The notes under the pieces: model-generated
The model's input: the letters and a program-made list of their open reading frames with translations, nothing else
The model's database searches: none
What the model was told of the DNA's origin: nothing
In this document: one piece after another, positions 1 through 12,285 of the stretch
How the letters are laid out: every line of letters begins with the position of its first letter
Numbering within the stretch: the stretch's first letter is position 1
Translations under genes and position numbers: made by a program
NCBI RefSeq assembly: GCF_051020765.1
Contig: NC_134939.1
Coordinates: 3,064,901-3,128,900, forward strand
Origin: Lasioglossum baleicum
Taxonomy: Eukaryota > Arthropoda > Insecta > Hymenoptera > Halictidae
Reading direction: 5' to 3'
DNA length: 64,000 nucleotides

Positions 1-398
1 TTGCGTTTCAAGAGCCTGCAGCTTTTTTAATTTTTGCTCTTATTCCACAACGCCGTTCGCCTGTTTTTAAAAACACGAGGGAAAAGATGGAGTTTAATTC
101 CGGTTGCAAGAGTTTCCCCTGTTTGTTTCTCTGTTTAATGTTTTAACCTACCTCTTTCTCTGTGGGGAATATATTTTTTTTCCTGTTCAGAATTTGTTCG
201 AAATCCAATGTACCAATTACCGATGCACTGTTCACTGTGAAATTTCGTATTCGTTCGTTTGGAAATCCGAGTACGTCAATTTCACGGAAATTTTTGTAGC
301 TGGATTCAGAGAACGTTATATTCGTTGCTAATTCGGTAAATGGTAATTAGTATTTACAAAATGTTTGACTAATTTTCTTGCTGTATAATACAACCCGC
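1..398. other. Non-coding AT-rich DNA, nothing recognised
   Basis: No coding frame, RNA gene or clear repeat boundary is visible. The open frame at 104-331 has no recognisable motif. Confidence 0.5.
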
Positions 399-1725
399 GG
401 CATAATGTTTCCGATCGGAGGCATTGATATGGATTTTAGAGAAAACATTCACAAGTAGAAGTATACAATATTACTTTATGGAGTTAAAACTGATGGGAAA
501 TGAAAACGGGCTTATTGAAGAATGAAAAACGACAAAATAACATAAGCTTACATTTATTAGAACAAAGAAACGAGAAAATAAATAAAATGTTACACAGAAA
601 AATGTTCCCGATTAACAGAACAGCTGGGAGAAAGTTACCGATTCGATTTACGAAGTCATTTCAACGAAAAAATGATTTCATAAGTTGCGTGTTCACAACA
701 ATCCATTTCTTGCAAAATCCTAAAGTCGTAGACAAATTTTGAAACCAGATTTGAAATCAGCGTGAAAAAATCTACAGGAAATGATGTGTCGCATGTTTAA
801 AAAAACTTTTTTCCGCGCGTGGTATTGGAGAAACCACAATTTTCTTTAAATTGTGCAAGTTTAATGAATTTTTTCAAGGTTAAAAAACGTTCGTACCACA
901 ATCTCCATAATTATTTCATATTCTGCAAAGTTTCAGTTTTCAATAAAAAAAATTTCATCGCTCTATCTCATTTCTATCGAAAGTTCTTTGATTTTGACAC
1001 AGAATTCATCGGTTTTACCCACTGTGCGCCGTATCCCGTATTTTGCTTTTTGGTTCGAAAGAAGTTGTCGATGTTGCGAACTTTAAAGGGTGCTTTCTCA
1101 AGATAAAAGTCTGCTCTATCGCGTGATACAGTTCGATTTTACGCTGGACCCGTATTTTTTAAGATAAACTGAAAAATATCCTCAACAATTGTTGCAAAAG
1201 TGGAGTCTCTCGATGTTTAACGATTGTTTAAACATGTTTAAACATTCATAATGTATTAATATTGGATGTCGCGGTATTCGGGAAAGTCTGCAGAATCTTT
1301 TGCTGCAAAGAACAATCCAATATCTTTTATAATAACATCACAATATTTGTTTAAAGTTGAAAAATATGTTGTTTTTCAAAATCAAGTTCCTCAAAATCTG
1401 TGCGTCTAGAGTCTAGAGGAAAAATTAAGGGCAGATTCGGAATCAGCGCAAAAAACTCTGTAAGAATCATCCAACAGTAATTGTTAAACGGTGTTGGACA
1501 GTGTAAATCGAATCGGACACTTTTTTCGTGTAACATTTTGTTTATTTTCTCGCTTCTTTGTTATAATAAATGGAAGCTTATGTTATTTTGTTGTTTCCCA
1601 TTCTTCAATAAGCCCCTATTCATTTTCCATCAGTTTTAACTCCATAAAGTAATATTTTATACTTATAAATTGCGAATGTTTTCTCTAAAATCCGTATCAA
1701 TGCCTCCGATCGGAAACATTATGCC
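399..1725. mobile_element. Foldback (long inverted repeat) non-autonomous DNA element
   Basis: The left end (GGCATAATGTTTCCGATCGG at 399) recurs in reverse complement at about 1706-1725, and the match continues inward for roughly 200 bp with small indels (for example the HindIII-like AAGCTTA stretch near 545 and its mate near 1573). The interior at 719-1010 is clearly related to the core of the 19.65-21.55 kb palindrome: both contain a GTCGTAGACAAATTT block, an ATCAGCGTGAAAAAATCTAC block and a GAGAAACCACA block. A diverged third copy of the core block lies at 1390-1465. No transposase is visible. No target duplication could be defined, so the exact ends and superfamily are unknown. Confidence 0.75.
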
Positions 1726-2695
1726 ACATGTATTCATAAAAATGTGAATCATTATAATTTGAGCGACGAGGAAATAGAAGGAGACTTCCACCGTGAAACT
1801 ATACTATAAATTCATCAAAGTAATAGTGTACTGGCATTCGGTGGAGGTAATAGGTAACGGACTCGTCCATCCTCTAGCTGGATATGTATTTTACAGTCCC
1901 GTTACTGAGAGGAGGAGTACAGCGTGTGCCATGGATCACGAAACAAATGAAATCATGTCCTATGGCTGATTTATCCGGAACGATCTCCTTTAACGTCGCA
2001 ATAACCAAGCACGGTGCAACGCGACGCGACGTATTTATGAAAACTAATATATCACAACGAATCGTACCGATTCGAGGCATACGGCACCGGGGGCGCCACC
2101 TCTATTATATTATCAATGGGACAATGCCCCGGCAATTATGCGCCATAATTAGTCGACATTATTGTCATTATTTAAATCACGCGGCAACGTATAATGTGTC
2201 ACCGGTCACCGGATATTACGTGTCCAACAGCCGGGGCGCGAAGCGGTTTCGTAACCGTTTCGAACCTCGGGCACGACGCGGAGGCGCCGCGCCACGAGTA
2301 TTAATCACCGGTCGATCGTAAATCGGTCTTCGATCAGCGTCACGCTCGCGACCCCCGTTTATCCTGATAACGATCCGCCGTCGCTTATTGCTCGAACACC
2401 AAAGAAAACCAACTGGAGAAACCTAGCTACCAAGTGGACAGATGGTAGATGAACGGATCTCGTTTTTCCGATTTTATTATTTCACGTTTTCAGCTCGATT
2501 TTTATGGAGAGCAGATGTATTCCGAGGTAGAGGGTAGAAGTACGGTTAGACGAAGCACGCTTAAAAACCCCGGACTTTTCAGTTTGAAACCCGGATGCTT
2601 TCAAGGGGTGTTCTCGTTTCCAACGATCCAAAAATCAATTTTATTTCATTTCCTCAATTTCAAAGTGTCTATGAAAACATTTCATTCGTTTAAAA
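1726..2695. other. Unique-looking non-coding DNA
   Basis: CpG-rich sequence with no repeat partner in the window. The 145-codon frame at 1884-2321 has no recognisable domain and is probably chance. Confidence 0.5.
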
Positions 2696-2849
2696 AAATG
2701 TTTAGAAGTAAATTAAGATTGGAAATGGAGAAATGCAGTATTTGCAAGACACTTAGACAAAATTGAATCAAGAATATTTATATCATATTTTAGCTATCAC
2801 AAGCCAATTCTTTCAATGATAGAATCATAGAAAATCAATGAGAAAGTAA

Positions 2850-2964
2850 TGAACGATCAAAATTTGCGACGCAAAGAAGGAGAGCGTATGGGAAAGAAAG
2901 AGACATAGTTCATAGCGATTCCCATACGCTCCCCTCCTTTGCGTCGCAAATTTTGATCGTTCAT
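2850..2964. repeat. Perfect-stem hairpin at the centre of copy A
   Basis: Left arm 2850-2893 (GAACGATCAAAATTTGCGAC onward) pairs with right arm 2921-2964 with very few mismatches across about 44 bp, leaving a loop of about 27 bp. Copy B has the equivalent hairpin at about 56240-56350. It marks the junction between two inverted element termini. Confidence 0.8.
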
Positions 2965-3605
2965 TATTTTTTCTATGACTCTATCATTGAAACAATTGGC
3001 TTGCGATAGAAAAATATGATATAAATATTCTTGATTCAATTTCGTCTAAATGTCTTGCAAATACTGCATCGAGAGTTGTTCCTGATCTTGTTGTCGCTTC
3101 ATTAGGATTATTTACCATTTCCAATCTTAATTTACTTCTAAACATTACTAGACTGTAAGAAGTTTCACTTCTGCCGCGCGTGGTTTCCCACGCGCATGTT
3201 TTTTTACTTACCTGACACCTGTCAAAATTTTTCGGGTCAGTTTAGAACAAGGGTTTGGATAATGGTTTATAAATCTTTCAGCCGGAACAAAATCCGATGA
3301 GAAACTGCATGTGAAAGTAGCTGGAGGTTGATTCTATGTTATCCAATTGCAAATGTACACAAATTAACTCTGGTTAATTAATTATTAACAATTGTTGCGC
3401 GGGCTGATTGTTTCGGAAGTTCCCATAATGCGTAAGACAAGGAGGGTCGAACTGTGCGACAAGGACAGACATACATAACATACCACTTCTCCAAAATTTG
3501 TTAATAAATAACAATTTAAGCATCAAACCTGCATAAAACTGAAATGGGAATGTAGTCAAGGCTTCAATTTTACATTCTACAATCTTAAAAGTTCACCAAT
3601 GAAGT

Positions 3606-4100
3606 TGTCACGTGCGTAACAGACCTGGCAACCCGAGAAGTCAGACAAAGTCTCAAACCTGGCCGGACCTTGGTCAACCGTCATAAAACGGTAAACCCAA
3701 AAAACTTTATAACACCCAAAAAATAATAAACTTCCAACATCCCATACAGACCACACCTACAGCCACATCTACGCCAATCAGGAAAACATACACTCAGCCC
3801 CACAAGCGCAAACACAAGCAATAGAAATGTAACCCAAAAAAGATAGTAACCGAGTTTAAACCGTCACCTCACTTGTAATCCGGATCCCGAACCATCAGCA
3901 CGACTTCAGAACCGCAAACACGATTTTGTATTATACAACGCCTATTTAATAAACAGTTTTAAGTGTTAACCCAGTTCACTGTCCACTACCCAAGTCCCGA
4001 TCCCGGGTAAATTCCTTAAGTGGTTTGACCGAAAACAAAGGACAATAATATTTCGCGACGCGATCGGTCCGTAAATCGGTGTATAGGCGCGAACGTAACA
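3606..4100 (+). mobile_element. Solo LTR of an LTR retrotransposon
   Basis: The 495-bp insert begins TGTCACGTGCG and ends GAACGTAACA, the TG...CA ends typical of LTRs. It is flanked by a 4-bp duplication AAGT (3602-3605 and 4101-4104). Removing the insert and one AAGT restores a sequence that matches the uninterrupted copies B (near 57000) and C (near 60315) with one mismatch at the join, so the boundaries are supported by related empty sites. A polyadenylation signal AATAAA lies at 3948-3953 on the plus strand, which sets the orientation. There is no internal region, consistent with LTR-LTR recombination. A 4-bp duplication fits Ty3/Gypsy-type integrases, but no coding sequence is present to confirm that. 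Confidence 0.9.
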
Positions 4101-4302
4101 AAGTCGTTAAAGTTAGTAAACTAATAATGGAAATGTTACTTGTCAAACTATTCGAGGTTATTCGCGAAATTCGTCACTTCCATAACGATCCGACCGCGTC
4201 ACTTCCGTTACACTAGAAAATTGTAGCCCCCTTAGCAAAGAAGTTTCACTTCAAAATGAGAACATTTTCAATCGATACTCTGATGTTTCCACTATAATAA
4301 AA

Positions 4303-4663
4303 GCCCGTTCAGACACGACGGAAACCGCGCGGACCTTATTTACATTGGCGTAAATGGATGCGTTCACACGTGACCGCGCGGTCTAAAGATCCGAGCGGCT
4401 GCCGCCTCTGAACCGCAGGAAATCAAAAATCCGCGCTGTTTCCGCGCGATTTCAATCTTTGTACTGAGCTAAAACTTTGCCCCTCTCCTGTATGTCCGCG
4501 CGGTTACCGCCTCATCCTTTCCCATCCCCGTACGTTTTTGACCGCGAGATTTTTGTTTTTGATTGTTCGACCACGCGGTTGCGTGTGAACGAATACATAA
4601 ACGCTAATGTAAATAAGGTCCGCGCGGTCGAAAACGCGCGGATTCCGCCGTGTCTGAAAGGGC
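4303..4663. mobile_element. GC-rich palindromic MITE, TIR GCCCKTTCAGACACG
   Basis: The left end GCCCGTTCAGACACGACGG (4303) is inverted at the right end (GTGTCTGAAAGGGC to 4663). The match extends inward through a GCGCGGACCTTATTTACATT block and a CGTTCACACG block. Multiple CCGCGCGG motifs fill the interior. There is no coding potential, and the target duplication is unclear. Confidence 0.8.
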
Positions 4664-7600
4664 CCATAGACTGAATGAAAAGAAGCACGGCTGAATCGGA
4701 TAGTTTTGGATGAAAGAAGCGACTATCAGTGGCGCGTTTGCCCGCGAAATCGCGTCTCCGTTATTTGCCGACGCGTTGATTGTAGATTGGCCCGGATCGG
4801 CCAGAGCTACACAAGAGATGGTACTAGTAATTATGACTGAGTTCGGTGAAACTGGTCGTGGAGTGTCAGTTCGGTGGATGATTCCCCGGACAAAGTGGAC
4901 CGAACCGGGTAAAAAGAGGACCGATTGGTAGGTGGTTCTCGGGGTGTCGATGGTGCGAGACCATGCTGTCACATCGCGTGGCGTTGCGTAACGTGGCATC
5001 GCGTAGCATCGCGTAGCATCGGGGAGCATCACACACGCGAGAGGGAAAACGTCAACAAGAGAGGAGGGGGGCCAGCACATTGTGTCGTTGATGCTGTTGC
5101 TGGTGGCATTGATGCCGACGTCATTTGCGTTCCAGGTGGCCGGGGGTGTGTGCAGCGGCGCGAGGATGGGTCTACAAAATATCGGGAACTGTTTGATCTG
5201 CTCCCCCATTTACTCAAATGGCGTGAAATTCAACAAAGCTGTTGAGTGGCATTGGCTACCGCCGATCTCGAATATCCGTGGCCAAGCGGCTGGCCAGTGT
5301 TCGAAACTCCGGCATGGGCTGGCTCTCTTCTCGCGCCGCAAAGCGCGTTCCCTCTTCTCCTCGTCGTTCAACCCCGGCCTCGTTTCAACTGGCTCCTCTC
5401 TCTCTCTCTCTCTTATTCTCGTTTCCTCGCCCCCTCCGAGCGCAAGCGGCCTTTTAAAGCGCCACTAAATTCCATTCTGCCGTGGGCACCAGCTGATTAA
5501 ATGCTTCTGCCGGAGATGTAAATTCAGGCGATGAAAAAAATGAAACGCTGACGCGATATCTGTTCTCCACCCCCTTTCTAGCTGCACGAGATACCTGTAT
5601 TTACCGGGCGAGCATACTCGTCCCGCAGGCTTCTTCGTACGCAGTCTCTTTAGAACGGGAAATTCTTTTTTTTTTGACAGTGTTACAGAACGAACACTAT
5701 CCTCCACACTCTCTCCAGCGTGTGTACGACGAGCGAGCAACAATCGGCCGCTCGTTAGCACTCGCGCTCCAACAATCCTCTCCATTCGCCCCCCCCCCCC
5801 CCCACCCTTGTCGAATACTGTGTAATACAGCGAATTTCTATGTAGCCCGCCGCGTGATGTTTTCGTTCCCGCGGATCCGCCGGAATTGGAACAATTTGCA
5901 ACTTGATGGTAAATTTAAATTGGGGGGGAGAGAGTGTGAAATTGTAATCGGATCCTTAGCGCTGCGAATGAACTGGCTGCGAGCGAGCTGCCTCCGCTCC
6001 GATGATATTCTAACTATTAGGCGATGAAGAGGGAGCGGGTGTAATGTCGTTTGTTCGAACGGAATGACGCGCTCGATGATTTCTGCGAACGTCTGGTTGC
6101 CGGAACTGCTGGAAACCGGTTCGAACTTTACTGGAAATTATTGTTCGAATAAACGAGAGGATATTCGAGAAAGTGGACTTCAACTTCGATGTTTAGTTAA
6201 TACCGAACAGTCTACCACTTAATTTTAGTGCTTGATCGGTTCGTTGATTCGCGAATCAATCTGCTTTCGTATGTTTCGCAGAGGAATCGACGTAGAATTT
6301 CATTGTAGCACGTACGATGAGATCGACCCTTTGACGAGAACCACCAAAGAGAAAGTTGGTTTCGCTGGATAGAAGTCCGTGAAGTTGGCTCGGGCGACCG
6401 CCACCTACTAATGAGCGGCCACTAAGAAATTTCACCGTTGAAATCCGTCGAACGAGCAACTCGACGATAATATCATGGCCGCGGGGGCTGGGTTCTAATG
6501 GAATTTCGGGTACGGTGGATTATCGTGGTGGATCGCGCCTTCGCGGCCACCGCTGCTGATACTCGCTAATTGCCGGATCGTTTACGTGTCACGCGGTCAG
6601 ATCTGTTCCGTTTGATAGGCTAAATGGCCGCAACGGACGGAACGAGAGCGTATCTCTTCGAGCTCGAAGGAAACGCTGCCCGTGAATGAAAGGTTGTCAG
6701 ACATCGGCGGATATCCCTTCGAACTGAACTGATCCTCCCTCTCTCTCTCTCCCTCTCTTTACCCGTTGATGGCCGTCATCGATCCAGAGCTGACTACTTC
6801 TTGGTATCTGGCGTGTAATTTCGACCGTGGCCGACGACCGTTCGATTACATCGGGTCCCTGCTTTTGACAGCCTACTCGCGGCGCTAGATGATTGCACGT
6901 TCGCGCCGGGCCAGCCTGTTTTTGTCGCTATCCTGTTGCCGGCTCCTTAATCCCCGTCAACGAGGATACCTAATTATTCCGCAGAGAAACAGAATCACAA
7001 TTCCCGTGAAACGTAGCTCCATTTAACCAAAACTTTTAAGAAACGTAAACGATAAATAACTGCTCGCTCGGAGAACCGGTGGAAATGTTATATTAGACGC
7101 GTTTGTATCCAAAGGATTCGAATAATGGCGCACGCTGCCGTGCAGCACGGTCGCCTCTGCCAGTTGACAGAGGTATCCGCGCGCCAAAGGAAAATTTATT
7201 TGACACCGGGCGCGTCCTGTGCATTTGGCCAGTCTATTAGTTTAACACCTCGATGGTGATTCATTGTCCCCGTCCGAATTTAACCTGACTTTCATAACGC
7301 GTTAGATTCCGGGCTGATAATTTTCTGGCCGATCCAACCCTCTCTCCCTCAGCCCTCCCCTTTCCGTCGCCGTTTCCCCTCCGGCTTTTCGCAGCGTGCA
7401 CACCCCCGCCACTGTTCTTTGTTTCCCACGGTTTTGTTTCGCCAACGCAATCAGTTTCAGCTTCGCGCCTCGCCGCTTCTCGTCGAACTTCCGTCAGCGA
7501 TAAATACGGGCACCGATCTCGGAATAATAAAGTGGCGAAAAGAAGGCGCAGATACAGGCTGTACCGTCACCCCCCGTAGCGTAGCTTCGTGGATCCAGCA

Positions 7601-7957
7601 AAGCGGGTCAATAAAAAAGAAGAAGAAGAAGATCCCCTGGAAAAAACCGGTCCATTCTATGCTCTCGCAGTTTACGACTTTGCGGAAAATGCTTCCCCCG
7701 GTGTCTCTCTTTCTCTCTCGTCGTCTCGCTTTCTTCGGGGCTTATTCTATTCGCGTCCTTCTCCGCCCGTTTACGGCCGAGCATATCTGTTGCATCGATA
7801 CGATCGCGAATGATTCGCGCGATGAACGCAATGCTTTCACACCGCGCGTATAATTACGAGCCGCTACGGGGAGAAATGAATTTTTGCGATTTATCGAAGT
7901 GGCTCCGCGGAACTTGGACGTTCCAGCCGCTTGTCCCGTGATTTCTCTCTTTATTCG
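4664..7957. other. Unique GC-rich non-coding DNA with simple repeats
   Basis: I see no recognisable gene. Simple sequence includes a (CT)n run at about 5396-5414, a 15-C run at 5789-5803, CT-rich stretches near 6735-6760 and a (GAA)n run near 7617-7631. Several long chance frames occur here (for example 4604-5209 on the minus strand, which crosses the MITE); none has a domain signature. Confidence 0.5.
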
Positions 7958-8010
7958 TAGACTGCGGATCTTTATGCGATATAAAACTTTGCTTCGTTAA
8001 TTACAAGACA
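7958..8010 (+). mobile_element. Single end of the TAGACTGCGG hAT-MITE family
   Basis: It starts TAGACTGCGGATCTTTATGC, identical to the left end of the complete hAT MITE at 28664. No matching right end is found nearby, so this is a truncated copy. Confidence 0.55.
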
Positions 8011-8918
8011 CAGAAACCATACATCAATTAAACATTTTCACAGAAATTGAATACTGTAAGTGAAACACGTACTAAATGAACTCCCTACGGAATTCATCTC
8101 TTCGTAACATTCGCGCAAACATCAGAAATCCAACAACCATTATTAACGCATAGCTCATTAGAGAGTCGCCTGGGTAGATTCTCGGCCAAACAGGCCACTC
8201 CCCAATTAGCCGAAGGAATTACGTTTAATTAATTCGACAACAGGATAATAGGCAAATAGTATAGTCGGCTGACAATGCGGCGCTATGCGAGGAAGCTAGG
8301 GCTGAGCAGCGCGGCGTCGACCTTTCAAAATCCACACGCATACACACCGATCCGCATTCTTGTTCCCCCTGCTGGTCGTCGACGAGGGATAACTGTCAGG
8401 GATAACAGCTCGTTCCGTATATTTTATAACCCGTGCGCGTGTCGATGCCGGTGCTTGTTGTTATGCGTCCGCCGCGCTTCTCCTTTTCAAACCTGTAATC
8501 ATCACCTACCATCTATTCCCGCGGCGCCGGGTCTGCGCAAGTGTTATACCTGCAGCGACGAATCCTTTCGATGCGCGATGGTGGAATGGGACACAGTTAC
8601 CATACAGCATCCCGACGATAAATACAGCCGCTTCTGCAATCTCTCTCTTCCTCTCTCGCGCTCTCTTTCAACTTGCTCGCGCTATTCTGCTCGCTTTATC
8701 CGACCGATCATTACCTCTGCTCGCTTATCCGAGGACCCGAGATGCGCCTATTATTTAGCTGACTATCCTCTTCTGGGTGAGGGAAATTACCGAATTCGAT
8801 TTATCCGATTTACCTCCTTTTTGGAATTTCTACGTATATACAGGGTAGATAGAGTTACAAGTAGACTGCAAATCTTTATCTCTATCCCTATACATAGAGT
8901 CTCTATCTCTTCTCTATA

Positions 8919-9120
8919 CAGGGTGTCCCAAAATTCCTTAAGCAGACGGAACTGGGAGGTTCCTCACGTCACTTGAAGCGACGTTTTCCTTAAGAAAGAT
9001 AGCCGCCGCGGCTTTGTTTAGGAGTTATTAACAAAATACACGGACCAATCAGAGCGCGACCTAGACACGAGTTGGTACAGTTGGCCCGGAGCAGTGTGAC
9101 GAATGGCCTTTATAGCTGGA
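8919..9120 (+). mobile_element. Left half of a CAGGGTGTCCC palindromic MITE
   Basis: A TA dinucleotide precedes CAGGGTGTCCCAAAATTC. The following 150 bp match the left arm of the complete copy at 43037, including the GGCTTTGTTTAGGAGTTATT and GGACCAATCAGAGCGCG blocks. The right arm is missing. A different CAGGGTGTCCC end, inverted, lies at 10325, but only the first 11 bp agree, so I do not join them into one element. Confidence 0.75.
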
Positions 9121-9831
9121 CAAAATTCTAAAAAAAAATCGCCTATTTTTCTATATTTATCAATTAGTATGTTTACAGTTGCATAAAATATGAATAATTG
9201 TTAACTTTTTACAACATTTAGTTGGTTTTTGTTAATTAAACAATACATTTTAAGTGATTTATAATTAAATATAAAATACAACAAAGTTAGTAACGGATCT
9301 ATGTAACACAGAATGATTTAATAAGTAGTAGATATTGTCAAAGAAGACGTCATTTTTAATTATGGACAAAAAGAATGTAAATATAATTTACTAATTTACT
9401 TTTTGAAGATTCAAACATATTCTAACGGGAAAGTATTATTCTTTGGTTTATTATAAGGTTTCAATTTATAAATAACAAGTCTGCTTCATATTATTGTTTA
9501 TTATTTTAATAAAAATATAATAACATAAAAATATAAATAAAACAAAAGAAATAACAGAAATAAAAATCAAAGTATTAAATAGAAACGTTCGATTGCATAT
9601 ATGAAAATTTTCCAATTATAAGAATTTGTTTATGACTTATTAGTAATATACAATGTCTGTGGTAAAAAGAAGCCACTTCTGGTCAATTTAAATGCAACAC
9701 TATGATTTCACTGTTTTATAAAACTAATAACTTGTAGAAAATGTAAATAGAATATATCTAAACGTATTTGTGTTACGACCTAATATTTTACTTTGGGTTT
9801 ACAGCAAAACAAAAATAAAAAACAAAATTAA

Positions 9832-9885
9832 TAGGGGTGTGCGAGATTCCCGAAAATGTTCGAGATTCCCGTAAAATTCCCGTAT
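9832..9885 (+). mobile_element. Single hAT end (TAGGGGTGTGCGAGATTCCC)
   Basis: The sequence closely resembles both ends of the complete hAT element at 40885-43493, with the repeating CCCGAAAATGTTCG motif. No partner end was found. The flank at 9120-9830 is AT-rich and non-coding. Confidence 0.5.
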
Positions 9886-10199
9886 TTTGTTATAACGTTT
9901 TCGCGTATAAAGTGATAACGTAACAAATAAAACACTAACAACAATCACAGTAATAATAACAATAACAAATAAAAACAACAAAAATAACGAAACTGAAAGA
10001 TATACGAAAAAACGCAAGGGAGATGTACACTGTACTCTGATTGCTCTGAGACTGAAGAAACGAATTTTCATACGAAGAAAGTTCAGAGGAAAACTCAGAG
10101 ATCTTATCATTGTTTATTCCTTCAACATACAATGAATGAGACCAATCCAAAGGTTTAAACTAGTAGACTAAACCTTTATATGACCTTTACGCGTCCATT

Positions 10200-10325
10200 C
10201 ACGAGAAAACTAATAACATCAGAATATGCTCCACTCGATACCATTCAAGCCTCCGCTGAAACACTTTTTGCTACGAGTAACAATAGCGAGAAAATCAAGG
10301 TGTCAAAATCGGGCGGGACACCCTG
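10200..10325 (-). mobile_element. Right end of a CAGGGTGTCCC element
   Basis: It ends GGGCGGGACACCCTG followed by TATA. The inner sequence is unlike the copy at 43037, so this is another family with the same terminal block. Confidence 0.5.
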
Positions 10326-12285
10326 TATAATAAATATCTGTCTGTCTGTTTGTGACGACATTAACCGAGAACGGCTGAACGTAGAAAGCTGGGGTTTGAG
10401 GCATTAGACGCAGCGTTTCTGCGGGAAGGTTTAGGAGAAATCCGCATTCGAAAAAGTCCATTTGTTCAAAAGTTGTGACGTCATTAGTGACCAAAGACTT
10501 TTCGCCCTCTTTTGGGAACGTTTCAGCTTATAACTTTTGGATTTGTTATTGTTATTGCACGTGGACAAAGTCGCGGGTACAGCTAGAGTGCATAATAAAA
10601 ATGTTTTGGATTGATTGTACGAAGCAAGAATAACATAAAATTTGATTTCATCGCTCAACGACTTTGTTACATTAAAAGCAACATTACAACATTCTTGAAT
10701 TTTAAAAATCTTTTACTGTTTTATATTTCGCCCAACCAATTTCTTCATATGTATGAAGAATTCAAATATTCTTCATATTTATGCATTTGCATAAAGAGCC
10801 GCAGTCTAGTTATAAGATAGTTGTTCACTTTATCTAAAGGTTTTTAAAATAGCATTGATTACCGTGACGTTTAAGTGTTGCACAGTATTACCACTCATTT
10901 CGCAGTACTGTTGTTTATCCGGCAATATTCATCGGCAACGCGCGGTAAATAAAACTAACCGGTGCGCCGCGGCTGGCCGCGTTTCGAATATAAATCTCGC
11001 GGATTCATATTGTATCCGAAAATAGTTGCCGGCCACCGTGGAAAGGGAGATTTAATCACCGCGTCGCGGAACTTCCGCCACAGAACACCGACTCGGTATA
11101 CGCGCTTGTACACATACATATATGTATATATCGGTAATTGATGTTTGCCAGAGTCATTGACGCACGGACGAGAATCAATCACTGCATGGTGCTTGCCTCG
11201 CGAATAGAACCCCGTGCGAACCGTTTAATTCGTAAAAGTTTCGGACGACGTGGATCCATGTATAATGGAACCAGCTACGAACTGATACCTTAGAAGCCTC
11301 CGGGGCGCGTTCACATGCGCAAAACTCGCAACATAGTTCTGGCACCGTTGCCACCCGAATGCAAAGTCCTATCTATAATACGAGTGTCATGCAACTTTGC
11401 GAGTGTTGCGCGTTAGTCGAATCGAATTTTAGTCGAGCGAGAATAACGAAGAAATAATTACACGGAAGCCAACTAACCTCCTGAAAATCACGGCAGATCT
11501 TGTGAAATGTGCCCATAATTATGAAAGTGGTCCAAGTCAAAATTTAACAAAAATGAGTTTATCAGTTATTTCGCATCACGAAATGACATCAGAGTTTACG
11601 AATTATTTTCTACGAAACTATGAATGTGACAATTATTTCATTATGATATATGGTTAGGGCATGCATTAAAGGTTATACTGTGAAAATTTCATTAAAAAAT
11701 ATTTAAGAAATGGCCGAGTTATCCGCTGTCTTGCAAAGCTCCTCCGTCAAAACACGCGCAGACGGTGTCACGGATTGTGATGCCCAGGGTTATCTGAAAT
11801 TTAAAAACTCATAATTTTCTTGTTCCTTGATAAATTATCTATCGTGTAGCATAGGTATTTTAAGAAAAAACCATTTTTGTACAAATGCGAGGAAAATGAA
11901 AGAGAAACATTCAATTTTCACCCAAAAAATCAATATTTAAACGACTGTCATAAACAATTAGGATATCGTATAACAAAAATCCTATGCTACGTGATAGAAG
12001 ATGTTATTAAAATTATGTGTATCAAATTTGAAGTAAATCGGACGTATAGTTTCCACATAGTTTAGACGTAGAGATATTTGCTATACCAGTCGCAAAAATG
12101 TAGTTTCGAGATAAACGCAAAAGAAGGAAAAGTGCACGAACTTCTATGCAATGTAACTTCGCCATTTTTGGGAGCTATTGCAGGCTTAAATTATTCCCTG
12201 AACTCTAAATTAAAGGAAAATTTAAAAAAATCGATTTTTTTAAATCTCAGGGTGGCGTAATCCAAAACGTAATTAATTCAACGTA
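10326..12285. other. Non-coding DNA; AT-rich, probably transposon-derived from about 11470
   Basis: A hAT-MITE right end (GAGCCGCAGTCTA) is at 10796-10808. From 10900 to 11450 the DNA is GC-richer and unique. From about 11470 to 12280 it is AT-rich with features common in decayed transposon interiors, but I recognise no family and no protein. Confidence 0.4.

Larger units (their letters stand above)
2696..4254. mobile_element. Dispersed family copy A (endonuclease-tail element), split by a solo LTR
   Basis: This is the first of three copies in the window (B 56090-57131, C 59877-60446). All three share a roughly 500-bp body that starts near an AGAAGTTTCACTTC block and ends with a second AAGAAGTTTCACTTC-like block. 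Left of the body, A and B carry a head-to-head inverted repeat. In A its arms are 2700-2893 and 2921-3160, with a near-perfect hairpin at the centre (2850-2964). Read on the minus strand from about 3150, the arm encodes NNPNEATTRSGTTLDAVF followed by a SYFSYHKPIV-like end. This resembles the C-terminus of an endonuclease/exonuclease/phosphatase (EEP) domain such as that carried by Helentron-type Helitrons or LINEs; the family call is an inference. Copy A is interrupted at 3606-4100 by a solo LTR. Confidence 0.7.

Noticed and set aside
4604..5209. 201-codon minus-strand frame
   Set aside because: It runs across the boundary of the MITE at 4663 and has no domain signature.
7589..7813. YALAVYDFAE string resembling the start of an SH3 domain
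   Set aside because: The sequence after it is low-complexity (Ser/Leu from CT repeats) and lacks the conserved Trp and Pro residues of SH3.
8275..8976. 233-codon frame with a CYTCSDESFRC stretch resembling a Ly-6 domain start
   Set aside because: Only one Cys cluster, no following Cys pattern, no matching splice signals, and the frame runs into a transposon end at 8919.
8919..10325. One 1.4-kb element joined by CAGGGTGTCCC ends
   Set aside because: Only the first 11 bp of the two ends agree; the left arm belongs to the 43037 family while the right does not.
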